From Aspidapion aeneum (taxonomy: Eukaryota > Arthropoda > Insecta > Coleoptera > Brentidae): a DNA stretch of 64,000 nt. Of this stretch, positions 46,505-56,656 are shown in pieces. A program made the position numbers and the translations under genes. Numbering within the stretch: position 1 is the first letter of the stretch; each line of letters opens with the position of its first letter. Under the pieces are notes generated by a model. The model saw only the letters and a list, made by a program, of their open reading frames with translations. It made no database searches and was not told where the DNA came from. The DNA lies in NCBI GenBank assembly GCA_963576565.1, contig OY755042.1, positions 6,128,112 through 6,192,111 of the forward strand, read 5' to 3'.

Positions 46505-47105
46505 ATTTCACATTTAATAAAGACAGCGACCTTTGCCCCTCTGTTTCCGAAATCGGGTTGTAGATGTCGTAAGGTTATAAAAGACCTTTTTAAACTGTTT
46601 TTCTAAAATAAATATAATAATCTTTTTAGTTTTTTTGAGGTTAGCGTTTAGTGTCTTATGGAAATTTTCCAATTTTGGTGACAATTTCATAACCATTTTC
46701 ATATTAAGTTTTCCCACGTTGTTAAATGGAATAAATTCGTCGAGCAATACCGGGAAATTTTTAATATTAATACTTCTGCTCTAACAGCAGAAATGACCGT
46801 TTTAAAGAATTGTATTTTTCGGTTAAATAAACTGTTGGTCATGATTCTATCAAACAACATATAGCAGAAAACACCTATCCAAACCTCTACCAACTTTTTA
46901 AAGTTGCGAGTATTCTTCCAATTTCAAGTGCAACTTGCGAGAGGTCTTTCTCTGCCATGAGGAGAGTTTTTAATTGGCTTAGAACAACTATGACTCAAGA
47001 GAGACACTCAGGTTTGTCATTGTTATATAGAAAAAGATGTTAAGGTCGACTTAGACAGTGTGGTAGACACTTTCAGTCAGCGACATAGAAAACTTTCTTT
47101 GTAGA
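46505..47105 (+). pseudogene. hAT transposase remnant, C-terminal dimerisation region
   Basis: The plus strand, with frameshifts and stops, reads FAPLFPKSG, TSALTAEMTVLK and then FKVASILPISSATCERSFSA followed by MRRVFNWLRTTM and TQERHSGLSLLYIEKD, with a stop at about 47105. The SATCERSFS...LRTTM..ER..GL block is the hallmark of the hAT C-terminal dimerisation domain in ZMYM1-like and TTF-type transposases. The catalytic N-terminal half is missing or unreadable. Confidence 0.85.
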
Positions 47106-47655
47106 ATTGCTGAATTACATACTTCCTGTGTATACATATAAATAAGTTGGTAAATGTATTATTAAATTTTTTATATTTTAACATTTAATGCGCGTATTTT
47201 TTTTTGGTTCTACTACGTTATACCTCGCTCGTCAAAACGCTCTATATAACGATTTTTTTGTATGAAAATGATTCTTTGGACTATTTTTAGTCGATTTGGA
47301 TACGGGAAATTAAAAAAAAAAGTATGGTTTTTTTTTTAAATAATTTTTTAAAAAACGTTACATAGTGATTTTCTTTGACTTGTTTTGGTTGAAAAAATTC
47401 AATTTCTATCACTGCATCGTCAAATTTTCGACATAAATTTATGAATTAGCTTAGGATTAATAATTTAACAATTTTAAATTAATGACATACCTAGTTTTTC
47501 GTGTTTTTTCTCGGTTTTATCACATACTTTTGAAAATTTGTACAGTTGACCTTCCCACAGATGTTTTGACACATTGATTGAGTTTTTGCTTGGCCGACAC
47601 TTTCCAGGTCATTCGGCCATTTCAAATTTCCCAATTGGATTTGCTTACGCTGACT

Positions 47656-47788
47656 TACCCTCAGATGCACCGTAAGCACTGAAGCGCGATCATGGATTTA
47701 ATCGCGATTAAGTCCTTGTTGCTCACATACAAAACAACAAAGATAGAGAATGGATTAGCAAAGTCTTGTTACGGTGCATCTGAGGGTA
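47656..47788. mobile_element. 133-bp MITE with about 20-bp TIRs
   Basis: Starts TACCCTCAGATGCACCGTAA and ends with the exact reverse complement TTACGGTGCATCTGAGGGTA. TA is at both outer edges, consistent with a Tc1/mariner-type target site. It is non-coding and nested in the 47211-48566 element. Confidence 0.8.
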
Positions 47789-47973
47789 GGAAATTATTTA
47801 GTTAGAACTATTCAACTGATTCTTGCTGATTGTTTGTGCGGTACGGTTCGGTTCCGTTCAGTCCGGTTCGGTTTGGTTCGGTTCCGTTCGTTTTGGTTTA
47901 GTTCGGTTCGGTTTGGTTCAATTTGATTCAGTTAAGTTCCGTTCGGTTTGGTTTTAGGTTAGGTTTGTTGGGT

Positions 47974-48028
47974 CTTAAAGTAATTCAGCAGGAGTCGGCG
48001 CAGCCGACTCCTGCTGAATTACTTTAAG
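47974..48028. repeat. Perfect palindrome, 26-bp arms, 3-nt spacer
   Basis: The left arm 47974-47999 and right arm 48003-48028 are exact reverse complements around GCA. Outer imperfect arms (ggttaggtttgttgggt / cagccaacctaatc) and GGTTCGG-type repeats extend the symmetry. The DNA could form a strong hairpin. Confidence 0.93.
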
Positions 48029-48600
48029 CCACAGCCAACCTAATCTAAGATCGACCCGAACCAAACCGAACTGCTGAATTTCTGTAAATCATCATTATCA
48101 TAATTGTTTCTGCATCATTTTTTTCATTATAAATGCTCAATAGACGATTTTGGACGATTTTACGGAGTCAAAAATGCGCGACAAATTAAAATGTTGGAGC
48201 AAGATGTCAGGTCGAACGTTAGATTTCAAAAATTTGGTGTAACCATTTTTCTATGCGTAAATACATTTCTTAAAAACTTTTTATCGCCTCTTGCTAGACA
48301 GTTGGTCACCTTATTTTTGGCTAAATTACCATTTATTTAAAGCTCCGTCGATTGTGAGCCGTCCCGCTCTTTCTCGAAATAACAAACGTCAAATAAATTA
48401 TTTCTATAGCAATTTGTATGAGTTTTTACTAATTTTTTAATTTTGAAATTTCTAAAAAAAATGCGAAAAATCCGCATTTTTTTTTCTTGAAAACAGTATA
48501 AAACGACCTCAACTTATCATTAAAAAAAGAAACACCCATTTTCAAGCATCGAGGTATAACGTAGTAGACCCGCAAGGCTAGCTACGCCAATGGCTCGGTA

Positions 48601-49207
48601 AAAGGTTTATAAATATCACTACATAATAATAAGAAAATAGTTATTAGTATTATAAGTTTGGAATTGTTATGTTATAGAAATAGTGGTGTATGTTATTACC
48701 ATTTAAATATAGTTTTGCTTTTTTCAATGAAGACATTTGTAACTTTTACCTACCTTAGGAATATTAGTTTTTCTTAATTTTTTGTATAAAAATCAACACA
48801 GCCACCTCCACCAATAACAAAATAACAATTTTCTTATTTTTATCACAAAACACCATAGAGAAAAAATATATTTGTCTCTGCAAAACTGAAAGCGAAATCC
48901 ACTGGCTTAGTTTGCTAAAAGCGAATTCTTTGAGAAAGTTCAGCCAGTTATTAGCGGATTACCAATTTTAACCAATCTTAACCAGAGCAAATTAGCGGTT
49001 GCGGTTATGGGTAATTCTTGCCAATAATCAGCTGTTTCGGTTCAAAAGTAACCGTAAAGATATGTAATTTGTTATTTTTTAAATAAATAAATCTTATTAT
49101 TATTATTATGGTTTTGAAAGCGGCGTAAAGCCGATGAGTCCATATAATTATATTGCTTGAAAAAACTGCTTACTTTCGTGGCATTTCCGGAAGTGTCGTA
49201 GATAGAT
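48601..49207. other. Intergenic stretch
   Basis: AT-rich sequence between the hAT and the LINE remnant, with no exon or element end recognised. Imperfect phrases of taaccaat(t/c)ttaacca occur at 48960-48985. Confidence 0.4.
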
Positions 49208-50330
49208 ATTTATTTATTTATTTATTTATTGGATACTTTACAAACAACACTTATGGTAATTACATGTAAATAAAAATATAATGAAAAAAGTAAAACTTAG
49301 CCTACAGCCTACCTACAAGAGACAAAAAAAAGAGATGCAATATTACAATGCATTTCAACTATTTTCGGTTTATATGGAAGATATATGTCTGGATCTCACC
49401 AAAAATCTCATTAGCTACCGCCATTATTCTATTAAAAGAGGAAATACTGCTAGGATTTACACAAAAAAAGTTTTTACTACTTGTTGTTGTTGATACATTA
49501 TTTATAATAATATACAGATATATCAGAGCTTGTTGTTTTCTTCGTTGTAATATTGACTTAAATTTAAAAGTATCTAGCATAGATATAGATATCGTAAAAA
49601 TGTCTTTTAAACCTCTTCAATATGATCAATATGTACGGTCTCATGTGGCATCAATATTTGTGAAGCATAGTCTAAGTGAGGTCTTACCAAGGCATTATAT
49701 AATCGCATTATGGTTGGTATTGTAAAATTTTTTGTGTTTCTTATTAAAAACCCCAAAGCTTTTGTTGCTTTTTTTGTGATGTGCATAAAATGACTATTAA
49801 ACTTTAGGTTTGATTGGAAAATAACTCCCAAATCCTTTATCTCATTTTCACTATTTAATATGGCATTAAAAACTTTGTATTCATTCAATATCGGGTTTGT
49901 TTTTTTTGTGAATGTTACAACTTTTTTATATTTCAAAACATTTTATTGGCTTTAAACCATTCACAAACGTTATTTAAATCAAGCTGAAGCATGTCTGCAG
50001 TCTGCTTGAGTTCTGATAGCTCTACAAAGTTTAAAATCATCTGCAAAAAGCAGTCCTGTGGAGTTAGATAGCTATCAGGTAATGTGTTAATAAAACATAG
50101 GAAAAGTAAAGGCCCTAAATTACTGCCTTGTTGGACCCCTGAAACTGCGATAAACGGTTCCGATTCTGAGATGCCAACTTTAAAACGCTGTACTCTGTTT
50201 TATAAGTATGATTTTATAAAAAAATAAGCCTCTTCGGATATACCCAACTCCACAAATCTGCCAAGCAACAGCTCGTGATTGATCTTATCAAATGCTTTTT
50301 ATTTAATATCGCTTCAGCTGCAGCTTCACA
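49208..50330 (-). pseudogene. Jockey-like LINE remnant with (AAATA)n-type tail
   Basis: Minus-strand pieces in two or more frames read AFDKINHELLLGRFVELGIS, SGVQQGSNLGPLLFLCFIN, a shortened catalytic area (QMILNFVEL in place of FADD), KDLGVIFQSNLKFNSHF and ALGFLIRNTKNF. The C-terminus (FNRIMAVANEIFGEIQ) follows, with a tail of TAAA repeats at 49208-49232. Frameshifts and loss of FADD make it dead. The 57608-57905 fragment is the same family. Confidence 0.82.
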
Positions 50331-50829
50331 TATTATTGATAAATTAGTAAAAGTCGATTTGTCCTTGATGAAACCATTTTAGCTTTTAAAAGTCGATTTG
50401 TCCTTGATGAAACCATTTTAGCTTTTAAAAGTCTTTAGATTAGATTTAGACATTTTAGGTTTTAAAAGTCTTCGTGATACAGTGACCCTAGTTCAAATTC
50501 ATTGATACCGCCCCAGTTCCTAGGTGACCGGTCAGTTGTAGTAAGTTCGCAAAAATATCCCTTGTTGTTCTCCTACCAGTGCCTGTCTTCTGTGTACCAG
50601 TGTGTGTTCTGTCACTTCTGTCAGACTTGTTTATCAACAAAAGTTTTTACTCATTATTTATTGCTAAATTAATCCGGATCTCCCTAATACAATTCTTAAA
50701 ATATATTTAAACTAATCTGTGATTTCGATAGGGCTCCTTTAAGATAACATTTAAAGTATAGGAATCTGCTAGTGCATGACTTTTTAATGAAAATGGGTTA
50801 AAAATGCAATATTATTATAAGATATTAAA
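50331..50829 (+). other. Region upstream of attractin, with duplicated segments
   Basis: A 49-bp direct repeat (aaaagtcgatttgtccttga...accattttagct) lies at about 50348-50440. A phrase cttcgtgatacagtgaccct near 50470 resembles the ends of a small hAT at 60625-60719. The segment 50515-50563 matches 43879-43925 inverted and holds a donor-like tgta|gtaagttc, so a non-coding first exon is possible. No core promoter motif is claimed. Confidence 0.45.
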
Positions 50830-51080
50830 ATGATATTAGAAGTCCTAGAAATGTTCTTGTTTCTTTTTAAATCCAAATATAGGCGAAAAATATACTTTTC
50901 ACCAATGAAAAACTGCTGTCTTATAGTTGTAATAATTTTTTTAACTGTAATTCATTTTATCAGCAGTAAATGCCTAGGAAATGCTGAATGTGAAGGCAAT
51001 GGTGTCTGCCAAAATAAAACCTGCATTTGTTATGAAGGCTGGCAAGGACCACAGTGTCAATACTGTGGAGGTAAAGTGAG
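50830..51080 (+). CDS. Atrn: Attractin first coding exon: signal peptide and EGF module
   Basis: The frame from 50830 contains a hydrophobic segment (CCLIVVIIFLTVIHFISS) that fits a signal peptide; the Met at 50905 just before it is the more natural start. It is followed by CLGNAECEGNGVC, then CICYEGWQGPQCQYCGGKV, a compact EGF module with six cysteines. Attractin opens in this way before its CUB domain. It is a large type I membrane protein, called distracted in Drosophila, linked to signalling and neuronal maintenance. The donor is AG|gtaagt at 51081, phase 2, matching the next exon. Confidence 0.88.
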
Positions 51081-51343
51081 GTAAGTATCTTTACATTAGG
51101 TTAAATGATATAATGTGTCTTACAAATTTATGTTTTTTTACTTAGTTGATTGTGTGTACTATACTAGAGACCCTGTTTGTATGACATATTTTAAAGAAAA
51201 AGAGACACCATAAACTCTTCAAAGTCAAATTTATTTAAGTCAAAATCAAAGGATGAAAATATCAGTCTTCTATACTCTAGCAATGTTTACTGAGAGATGC
51301 ACCTTCTGTCCTTGTTATTCTTTAAGTGTGGTAAAACACAAAT

Positions 51344-51964
51344 CAGGGCTATCAAAATGAACGGGCCACGATCCTCCACTTTGTTGACGTCACATCCGGG
51401 GCTGATTTTTTTTGATGGTCACGTTACGACACAGCTGATTGTCTTTAAAATATTGAAGTTGGAATGACAGTTCATGGATATTTGATTTTTTTTAAATAAA
51501 GCCGTTTTTGAGATTGTTTTTAATTTATTCTGGCAGAACAATTTTTTTTAAATGTATAGTAAGCCCTAATTTTTCATAGCCGCTTCATTAGCTCACACAA
51601 AAATTAAGTTTAAAGGAGAAGCGAATGTGACAATCACATATGACAAAGTCAAATACATGTCAAATATAACAGTTGGCATGTGGTACATGGCGGGTAATTT
51701 GAATTAAAAATAAGAAATGCTAAATCTTAAAGATTTTAACCTTTTAATCATGTTGTTTCATTCAATATACAAATACAAACCTTTGGTGGAATATCGGGAT
51801 GGTGTCTGAGAATATTTCAGTGAAATTTTGCGGAAATCTGTAGTGCCGTTTTGAAAATATCATAAAAAAACGTCTGACCTCCCATAAGACCCAATGTAAA
51901 ATTCAGCCCCGGGAGAACAGCTGATTTTTTCAGGGTCGTGGCCTCTATTTTAGTGTTGGTCTTG
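51344..51964. mobile_element. Non-autonomous TIR transposon, copy 3 (7-bp target duplication)
   Basis: Same family as 3380-3990, 621 bp, with CAGGGCTATC and GTTGGTCTTG ends and the exact 7-bp direct repeat CACAAAT (51337-51343 and 51965-51971). It sits in attractin intron 1. Confidence 0.85.
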
Positions 51965-52107
51965 CACAAATAAACAATTTTTAACAAAACATATACAGGG
52001 GATCCAGACAAACATGTTTGTTTATATGTTGCCTGATGTTTAATGACACTCACCTCTGACAATTTAAATTATTTTAGTGAAACGAATGAACTTGGCAAGA
52101 AAATAAC

Positions 52108-52640
52108 CGAGGGGTGAACAGCTAACCCAAAATGTGTACACCAATTGTGAAAATCCACAATCTTTTGCTAAGATTGTGGAAAGATTGTGAGGGATTGTGG
52201 AAAGATTGTGAGGGATTGGGGCAAGATTGTGAAAGATTGTGAGGGATTGTGGAGGACTGTGCAGCTGCGTACCTGAAGGGGGGGCTGTCCCATCAAAAAT
52301 TCTGGCGACCAAAAAAAAAAAAAAACAAGGTCATGTCTATAGTTTCCTTGGCCACCCTCTTAATTTACTGTTACCGGCCCCTGCTACTTAATAACCGAGG
52401 GGTGACCAGCTACCCCAAAAGGTGTACTCCGATTGTGAAAATCCACAATCTTTTGTTAAGATTGTGAGGGATTGTGTAAAGATTGTGAGGGATTGTGGTA
52501 AGATTGTGAGGGATTGTGAAGGATTGTGGTAAGATTGTGAGGGATTGTGAGAGATTGTGGGTGATTGGGAGGGATTATGTAAAGATTGTGAAGGATTGTG
52601 AGAAATGTGTACACTGATTGTGAGAGCTGTTCACCCCTCG
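52108..52640. mobile_element. Composite hAT element with internal minisatellite, copy B
   Basis: CGAGGGGTGAACAGCT at the left and its inverted form at the right, flanked by the exact 8-bp duplication AAAATAAC (52100-52107 and 52641-52648). It has the same GATTGTG-type minisatellite as 42901-43423. It carries the left part of the same nested GC-rich hAT at the same internal position (about 52259). A second CGAGGGGTGA end at about 52394 follows where the nested element is truncated. Confidence 0.85.
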
Positions 52641-52648
52641 AAAATAAC

Positions 52649-52830
52649 ATAACCAAAAAATGTTAATATCAGTGACTTTGATGGATTTGTTGTGTCTCTC
52701 TTCTGTAAAAATATGTCATACATACAGGGTCTCTATACTATACCAGTGAAATATGAAGGTTGTGTGCCATATAGAAATATTAATTCAAAAATTGTCAACA
52801 CAGTCCACAATATCAGGCAACTCACAACCA
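52649..52830. other. Attractin intron 1 stretch
   Basis: Short intron stretch between the composite hAT and the TACTTCAAGTAC array. No feature recognised. Confidence 0.35.
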
Positions 52831-53140
52831 GAGCTGTCAGGTACTTCAAGTACAGTACTTGAAATTGTACTTCAAGTACTTACATGTACTTCAAGTACTT
52901 TTAACAATGTACTTGAAAATGTACTTGATTTTGTTAAGTAAAGTTCTTCAAATGCATTATAAGTACTTCAAGTACATTCAAAATTATATTTTTGGCATTT
53001 TTATAATTTTTTTACATATTTAAAGTACTTGAAGTACTTCTATTGTAAAAAAGACTTTGGGAAAATCAAGTACTTTTATAATGTACTTGGTACTTGAAGT
53101 ACATTTGAAAAGAAAATGTACTTAGTACTTCAAGTACTTT
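52831..53140. repeat. Dense TACTTCAAGTAC / GTACTT palindromic array
   Basis: After the hAT-like phrase cagagctgtcaggtacttca, the motif tacttcaagtac or its variants (GTACTTGAAATTGTAC, tacttgaagtactt) recurs roughly twenty times in 300 bp. The motif is self-complementary, so many small hairpins are possible. Such arrays occur at the subterminal ends of some insect hAT elements, where transposase may bind. Only the left end is recognisable here. Confidence 0.7.
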
Positions 53141-53761
53141 TACAAATATTAATTTACTTTTTTGAAATAAGTAGGTCCCACTTAAAGTAAGTTTATCAAA
53201 ATTAATTTAATTTGTCTTAAAACAGGGAATTCATTTTTTTTCTTAACTTTGGCAGCTCCATCTTGGATTCCGATGCCGGAAATCAGGGGATCCTCGATTG
53301 AAAATTTAGCTTTTGATGTTAGCTACTACCATGCCAAATATAAAAAAATATACCCTTTTTGCAGCTTTTTATTTAAATACCCTACAAATTTACTCTACTA
53401 GAGCAGTCTTCCAACACATCGGAAAGCTACCTGACGTGATAGATAGGTTAAAAAAAAAAGCAGAGTGGTGTGAAGAAATCATGAATACAATCTTTAACAA
53501 CAAACATGTATTTGATCTGTACCTGCGGTTAGCTTATATTATAAGAAAAATCTCTTTTTCTTCAATTTTCAGAACATTTACAGTTCGGTTTGATTCAATG
53601 CTAGTTTCAGTTAAAAAGTCTGTGTTAGATTCTATGAATACACTCTTTAAAAAAAAGGATGCTTATTGACAAATGTTACTTAATATTCAATTCAAAACGT
53701 TTATTTCGTCAATCCAATAATATAACAAAAGAACATATTTCTAAAAAAATTAAATTAATAG
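53141..53761. other. Attractin intron 1, near the CUB exon
   Basis: A plus-strand frame at 53313-53669 (118 codons) has no recognisable domain and no splice context. It may be the remnant of a transposon starting at 52831. It is not called as a gene. Confidence 0.35.
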
Positions 53762-53983
53762 GATGGGGACCTTCCGAGGAACGATCCATGACGGTCCAGG
53801 AAACTACTCTTTAACTTCCAAATGCAGCTGGCTGATAGATGCTCCAAACAACTCTATTACTTTACACATAGAAGACTTTGCCACAGAGTGCGGTTGGGAT
53901 CATTTGTACATTTTTGATGGGGACTCTGTAGACTCCCCATTGTTAGCTGTATACTCAGGACTAATGTATGATGACAACTACAG
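53762..53983 (+). CDS. Atrn: Attractin exon 2: CUB domain, first part
   Basis: One base plus 73 codons plus two bases: MGTFRGTIHDGPGNYSLTS, KCSWLIDAPNNSITLHIEDF, ATECGWDHLYIFDGDSVDSP. The pattern DGPGNY...KCSWLI...F.TEC.WDHLYI.DGDS is the attractin CUB signature, with the usual Ca-binding acidic residues. The acceptor is taatag at 53760-53761 and the donor is CAG|gtgaga at 53984. Phase 2 on both sides matches exons 1 and 3. Confidence 0.95.
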
Positions 53984-54616
53984 GTGAGACAGAGACTCTT
54001 ACCGTTTAAATCAATATGTTCTGTTTTGGGTAATTTGTAATACTACAAATATCTCCTTATCCCTGTTTTCAATACTAGAATAGTAGTTTTTCTGATTCTA
54101 AATCCAGTATTTTTGCCAATTTCTTACTGTTATTATTTATAATTGCTTAAACGCGCGTTATTGTTTATTTAAATTCACGTTAGATGAGCCCTTGGGTTTG
54201 GTAAAGGCCAATTTCGCGCGTGTGTACACTGCGATCCCCACTCTACATGCTGTATATGGAACGCGGAGTGGAGAGCTGAAAACATGCTTGCCGTCCCTTA
54301 CTTTTTACGCACATAAGGTAGGCCACTATTTATTTTTAACTTGAGGGTTCATTCGTCGATAATATTTTATTTCGCATTATTATTATTAACCATTACTGTT
54401 AAATGCTATTCTTTCACCCGCGATTTCTATTAAGTGAAATCAAGGATATATTGAGTTTCTTTCATATGGTCCTTCGAGCCGGATATTTTTAATAATCGGT
54501 AATTAAAATAATAATTAATTAAAAATAATTCAAATTTAAGTTCAAAATTGGTAAATATTTAACGTTTTTTGCGTTCTTTAATTTTATGCAAAGAAAAGGA
54601 TGGAAGGGGTGCTGTG
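53984..54616. other. Attractin intron 2, left part
   Basis: AT-rich intron. A GC-richer patch at 54190-54320 (cgcgcgtgtgtacactgcga) has no recognised function. No exon identified. Confidence 0.4.
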
Positions 54617-54990
54617 TGTGTATCAATAAAAATCAAAAAGAATTTTATACTTCACACAAAGGTGTGTGTTCTTAACTCGCGAGTGTCAGAAAGAGAAGGG
54701 AGAGTTGGTTTTGGTTAGTTTCCAACTTACTCAAGGTAACATCTCCAGACGTACGTTTATGTGTGTTTCACGTCATCATTGGAGAACAGTATACTTGGGT
54801 AAGCCTATTTTAACCAAAACCAACTCCTACATATGAATAACTCGCATTTGGGAAATGCGAGTAAACTAAAATGTGTGGCGCCATCTAGCTATCTGGCTCG
54901 AGCACTCGAAAATGGACGAAACTTGTCTATAGATGGCGCAGCTGCGTCTCAGGCAAGACGATGCCAGTGTACTTGGAATTTTCGAACATT
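54617..54990. mobile_element. Single-unit relative of the 3202-6050 foldback
   Basis: Text from aatcaaaaagaattttatac and cacacaaaggtgtgtgttct through gtgtttcacgtcatcattgg to gcaagacgatgccagtgtac follows the 427-bp unit order, with about 10-15% divergence. It holds a small cgcatttgggaaatgcg hairpin at the unit centre. No opposite arm was found. Confidence 0.75.
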
Positions 54991-55639
54991 TGCTTATTTA
55001 ATTCAATGCTGTGTTTTAGTTCTATTTTAAATAAAATAATAAATGCAAACTTTTGTTTCAGAAATAAAAGATAGATTTTAAGAAATTGTATTAAAGATTT
55101 GCATATAAATCAAATAATTGAAAAAGTTTTGAAAGGCAGTTACGTAGGTATGACAACAAACACAACTACGGTATTTGTTTCACATCCAACTAAGTGAAAA
55201 ACTATTTGTTAAATAAATTTACATTTTCCATCATCTAAAGATAGGCTTATTATACACGGTTGAAAAGCTCCTTTTATTTATTTTTTATTGAAGTATAAAT
55301 CCAATATAGCGGTCATAAGAAATAACAAAGTTGGCTATTGTTTCAAAAAAACTAGGACTAGAAAAAAATTGTTAACGTCATTCAATTGGCCGTAGTTGCT
55401 TATACAAAACTACCAAATTTCATTAAATTTGTTTGCAAGATGGCGGCGATATTTCAATTTTTTAAAAAACAATTTTTAGTTTTTGCTCGATATTTCAAAA
55501 ACCCCTGTAGATATTTTTAATTTTGATACGGCATCTGATTGAGCTTAGAATAGCGCAACTTTTTTCATATTTAAACAAACTCGTATCTCTTACTGTTTCC
55601 GAAATACCCCTGTAGTTGCCTTTATCTGGGACACCCTGT
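54991..55639. mobile_element. Probable single end of a CAGGGTGTCCC-type MITE
   Basis: 55370-55639 ends ctgggacaccctgta, the Tc1/mariner-like end seen at 12897 and 26893. It is preceded by text such as ccctgtagatatttttaatt and ttactgtttccgaaataccc. The other end was not found and the microsatellite begins directly after it. The rest of the gap has no recognised feature. Confidence 0.5.
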
Positions 55640-56405
55640 AGAGGTAGATAGATAGGTAATAGATGGATAAATTGATAGATTGATAGATTGATAGATTGAT
55701 ATATTGATAGATTGATAGATTGATAGATTGATAGATTGATAGATTGATAGATTGATAGATTGATAGATTGATAGATTGATAGATTGATAGATTGATAGAT
55801 TGATAGATTGATAGATTGATAGATTGATAGATTGATAGATTGATAGATTGATAGATTGATAGATTGATAGATTGATAGATTGATAGATTGATAGATTGAT
55901 AGATTGATAGATTGATAGATTGATAGATTGATAGATTGATAGATTGATAGATTGATAGATTGATAGATTGATAGATTGATAGATTGATAGATTGATAGAT
56001 TGATAGATTGATAGATTGATAGATTGATAGATTGATAGATTGATAGATTGATAGATTAATAGATTGATAGATTGATAGATTGATAGATTGATAGATTGAT
56101 AGATTGATAGATTGATAGATTGATAGATTGATAGATTGATAGATTGATAGATTGATAGATTGATAGATTGATAGATTGATAGATTGATAGATTGATAGAT
56201 TGATGGATTGATGGATTGATGGATTGATAGATTGATAGATTGATAGATTGATAGATTGATAGATTGATAGATTGGTAGATTGATAGATTGATATATTGAT
56301 AGATTGATAGATTAATAGATTGAAAGATTGATACATTGTTAGATTCATAGATTGATATATTGGTAGATTGATAGATAGATAGAGAGACAGACTGACAGAT
56401 AGATA
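55640..56405. repeat. (GATAGATT)n microsatellite, about 760 bp
   Basis: An almost perfect array of the 8-bp unit gatagatt with rare single-base variants (gatggatt, gatatatt). An 8-bp period has no stop in one minus-strand frame, so it yields a 252-codon open frame of repeating LSIYQSIN that is not a gene. It lies in attractin intron 2. Confidence 0.97.
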
Positions 56406-56532
56406 GATGTGTACGGAGTTGTGTAGGAAGAAGGCCCGTAAAAAATCTTATATTAACCCGCTAGTGGCAGGGTTCCATTTAAAGTCCACGCTCTGTATAT
56501 TAGACGATATATTATTTTTAATGTTCTTTTAG

Positions 56533-56656
56533 GTTGAAAAAGATTCCTGAGGTAACAGCATATTCTGGATCGGTTTTGGTGCATTTTTTTAGTGATGATG
56601 CCTACAACATGTCTGGATTTAACATAAGCTATCGGCTGAATGCATGTCCTTCTGTG
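56533..56656 (+). CDS. Atrn: Attractin exon 3: end of CUB domain
   Basis: One base plus 41 codons: LKKIPEVTAYSGSVLVHFFS then DDAYNMSGFNISYRLNACPS. The closing SGS.LVHFFSD.AYN..GF.I.Y pattern ends a CUB domain and the last cysteine starts the next EGF region. The acceptor is ctttttag at 56531-56532 and the donor is GTG|gtaagc at 56657. Phase 0 at its end. The following EGF and Kelch exons were not found to the right edge. Confidence 0.94.

Larger units (their letters stand above)
47211..48566. mobile_element. TA-flanked element nested in the hAT
   Basis: Ends are TACTACGTTATACCTCG and the reverse complement CGAGGTATAACGTAGTA, giving 17-bp inverted repeats bounded by TA, as for Tc1/mariner-type elements. 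No transposase was recognised. It contains a 133-bp MITE, GGTTCGGTT-rich arms and a perfect palindrome. Confidence 0.75.
46126..48592 (+). mobile_element. hAT transposon, 2.47 kb, with nested insertions
   Basis: The left end (cattaCATTGGCGTAGCTAG) and right end (CTAGCTACGCCAATG) are inverted repeats. The exact 8-bp target duplication GCTCGGTA lies at 46118-46125 and 48593-48600. A decayed transposase occupies about 46505-47105. A TA-flanked element (47211-48566) fills the right half. An extra CATTA at the left end may be a small local duplication. Confidence 0.88.

Noticed and set aside
53313..53669. 118-codon frame between attractin exons
   Set aside because: No recognisable domain, no splice fit with attractin, low-complexity lysine-rich end.
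55590..56348. 252-codon open frame of repeating LSIYQSIN
   Set aside because: It is the translation of an 8-bp microsatellite that happens to lack stops; no start context, homology or non-repeat sequence.
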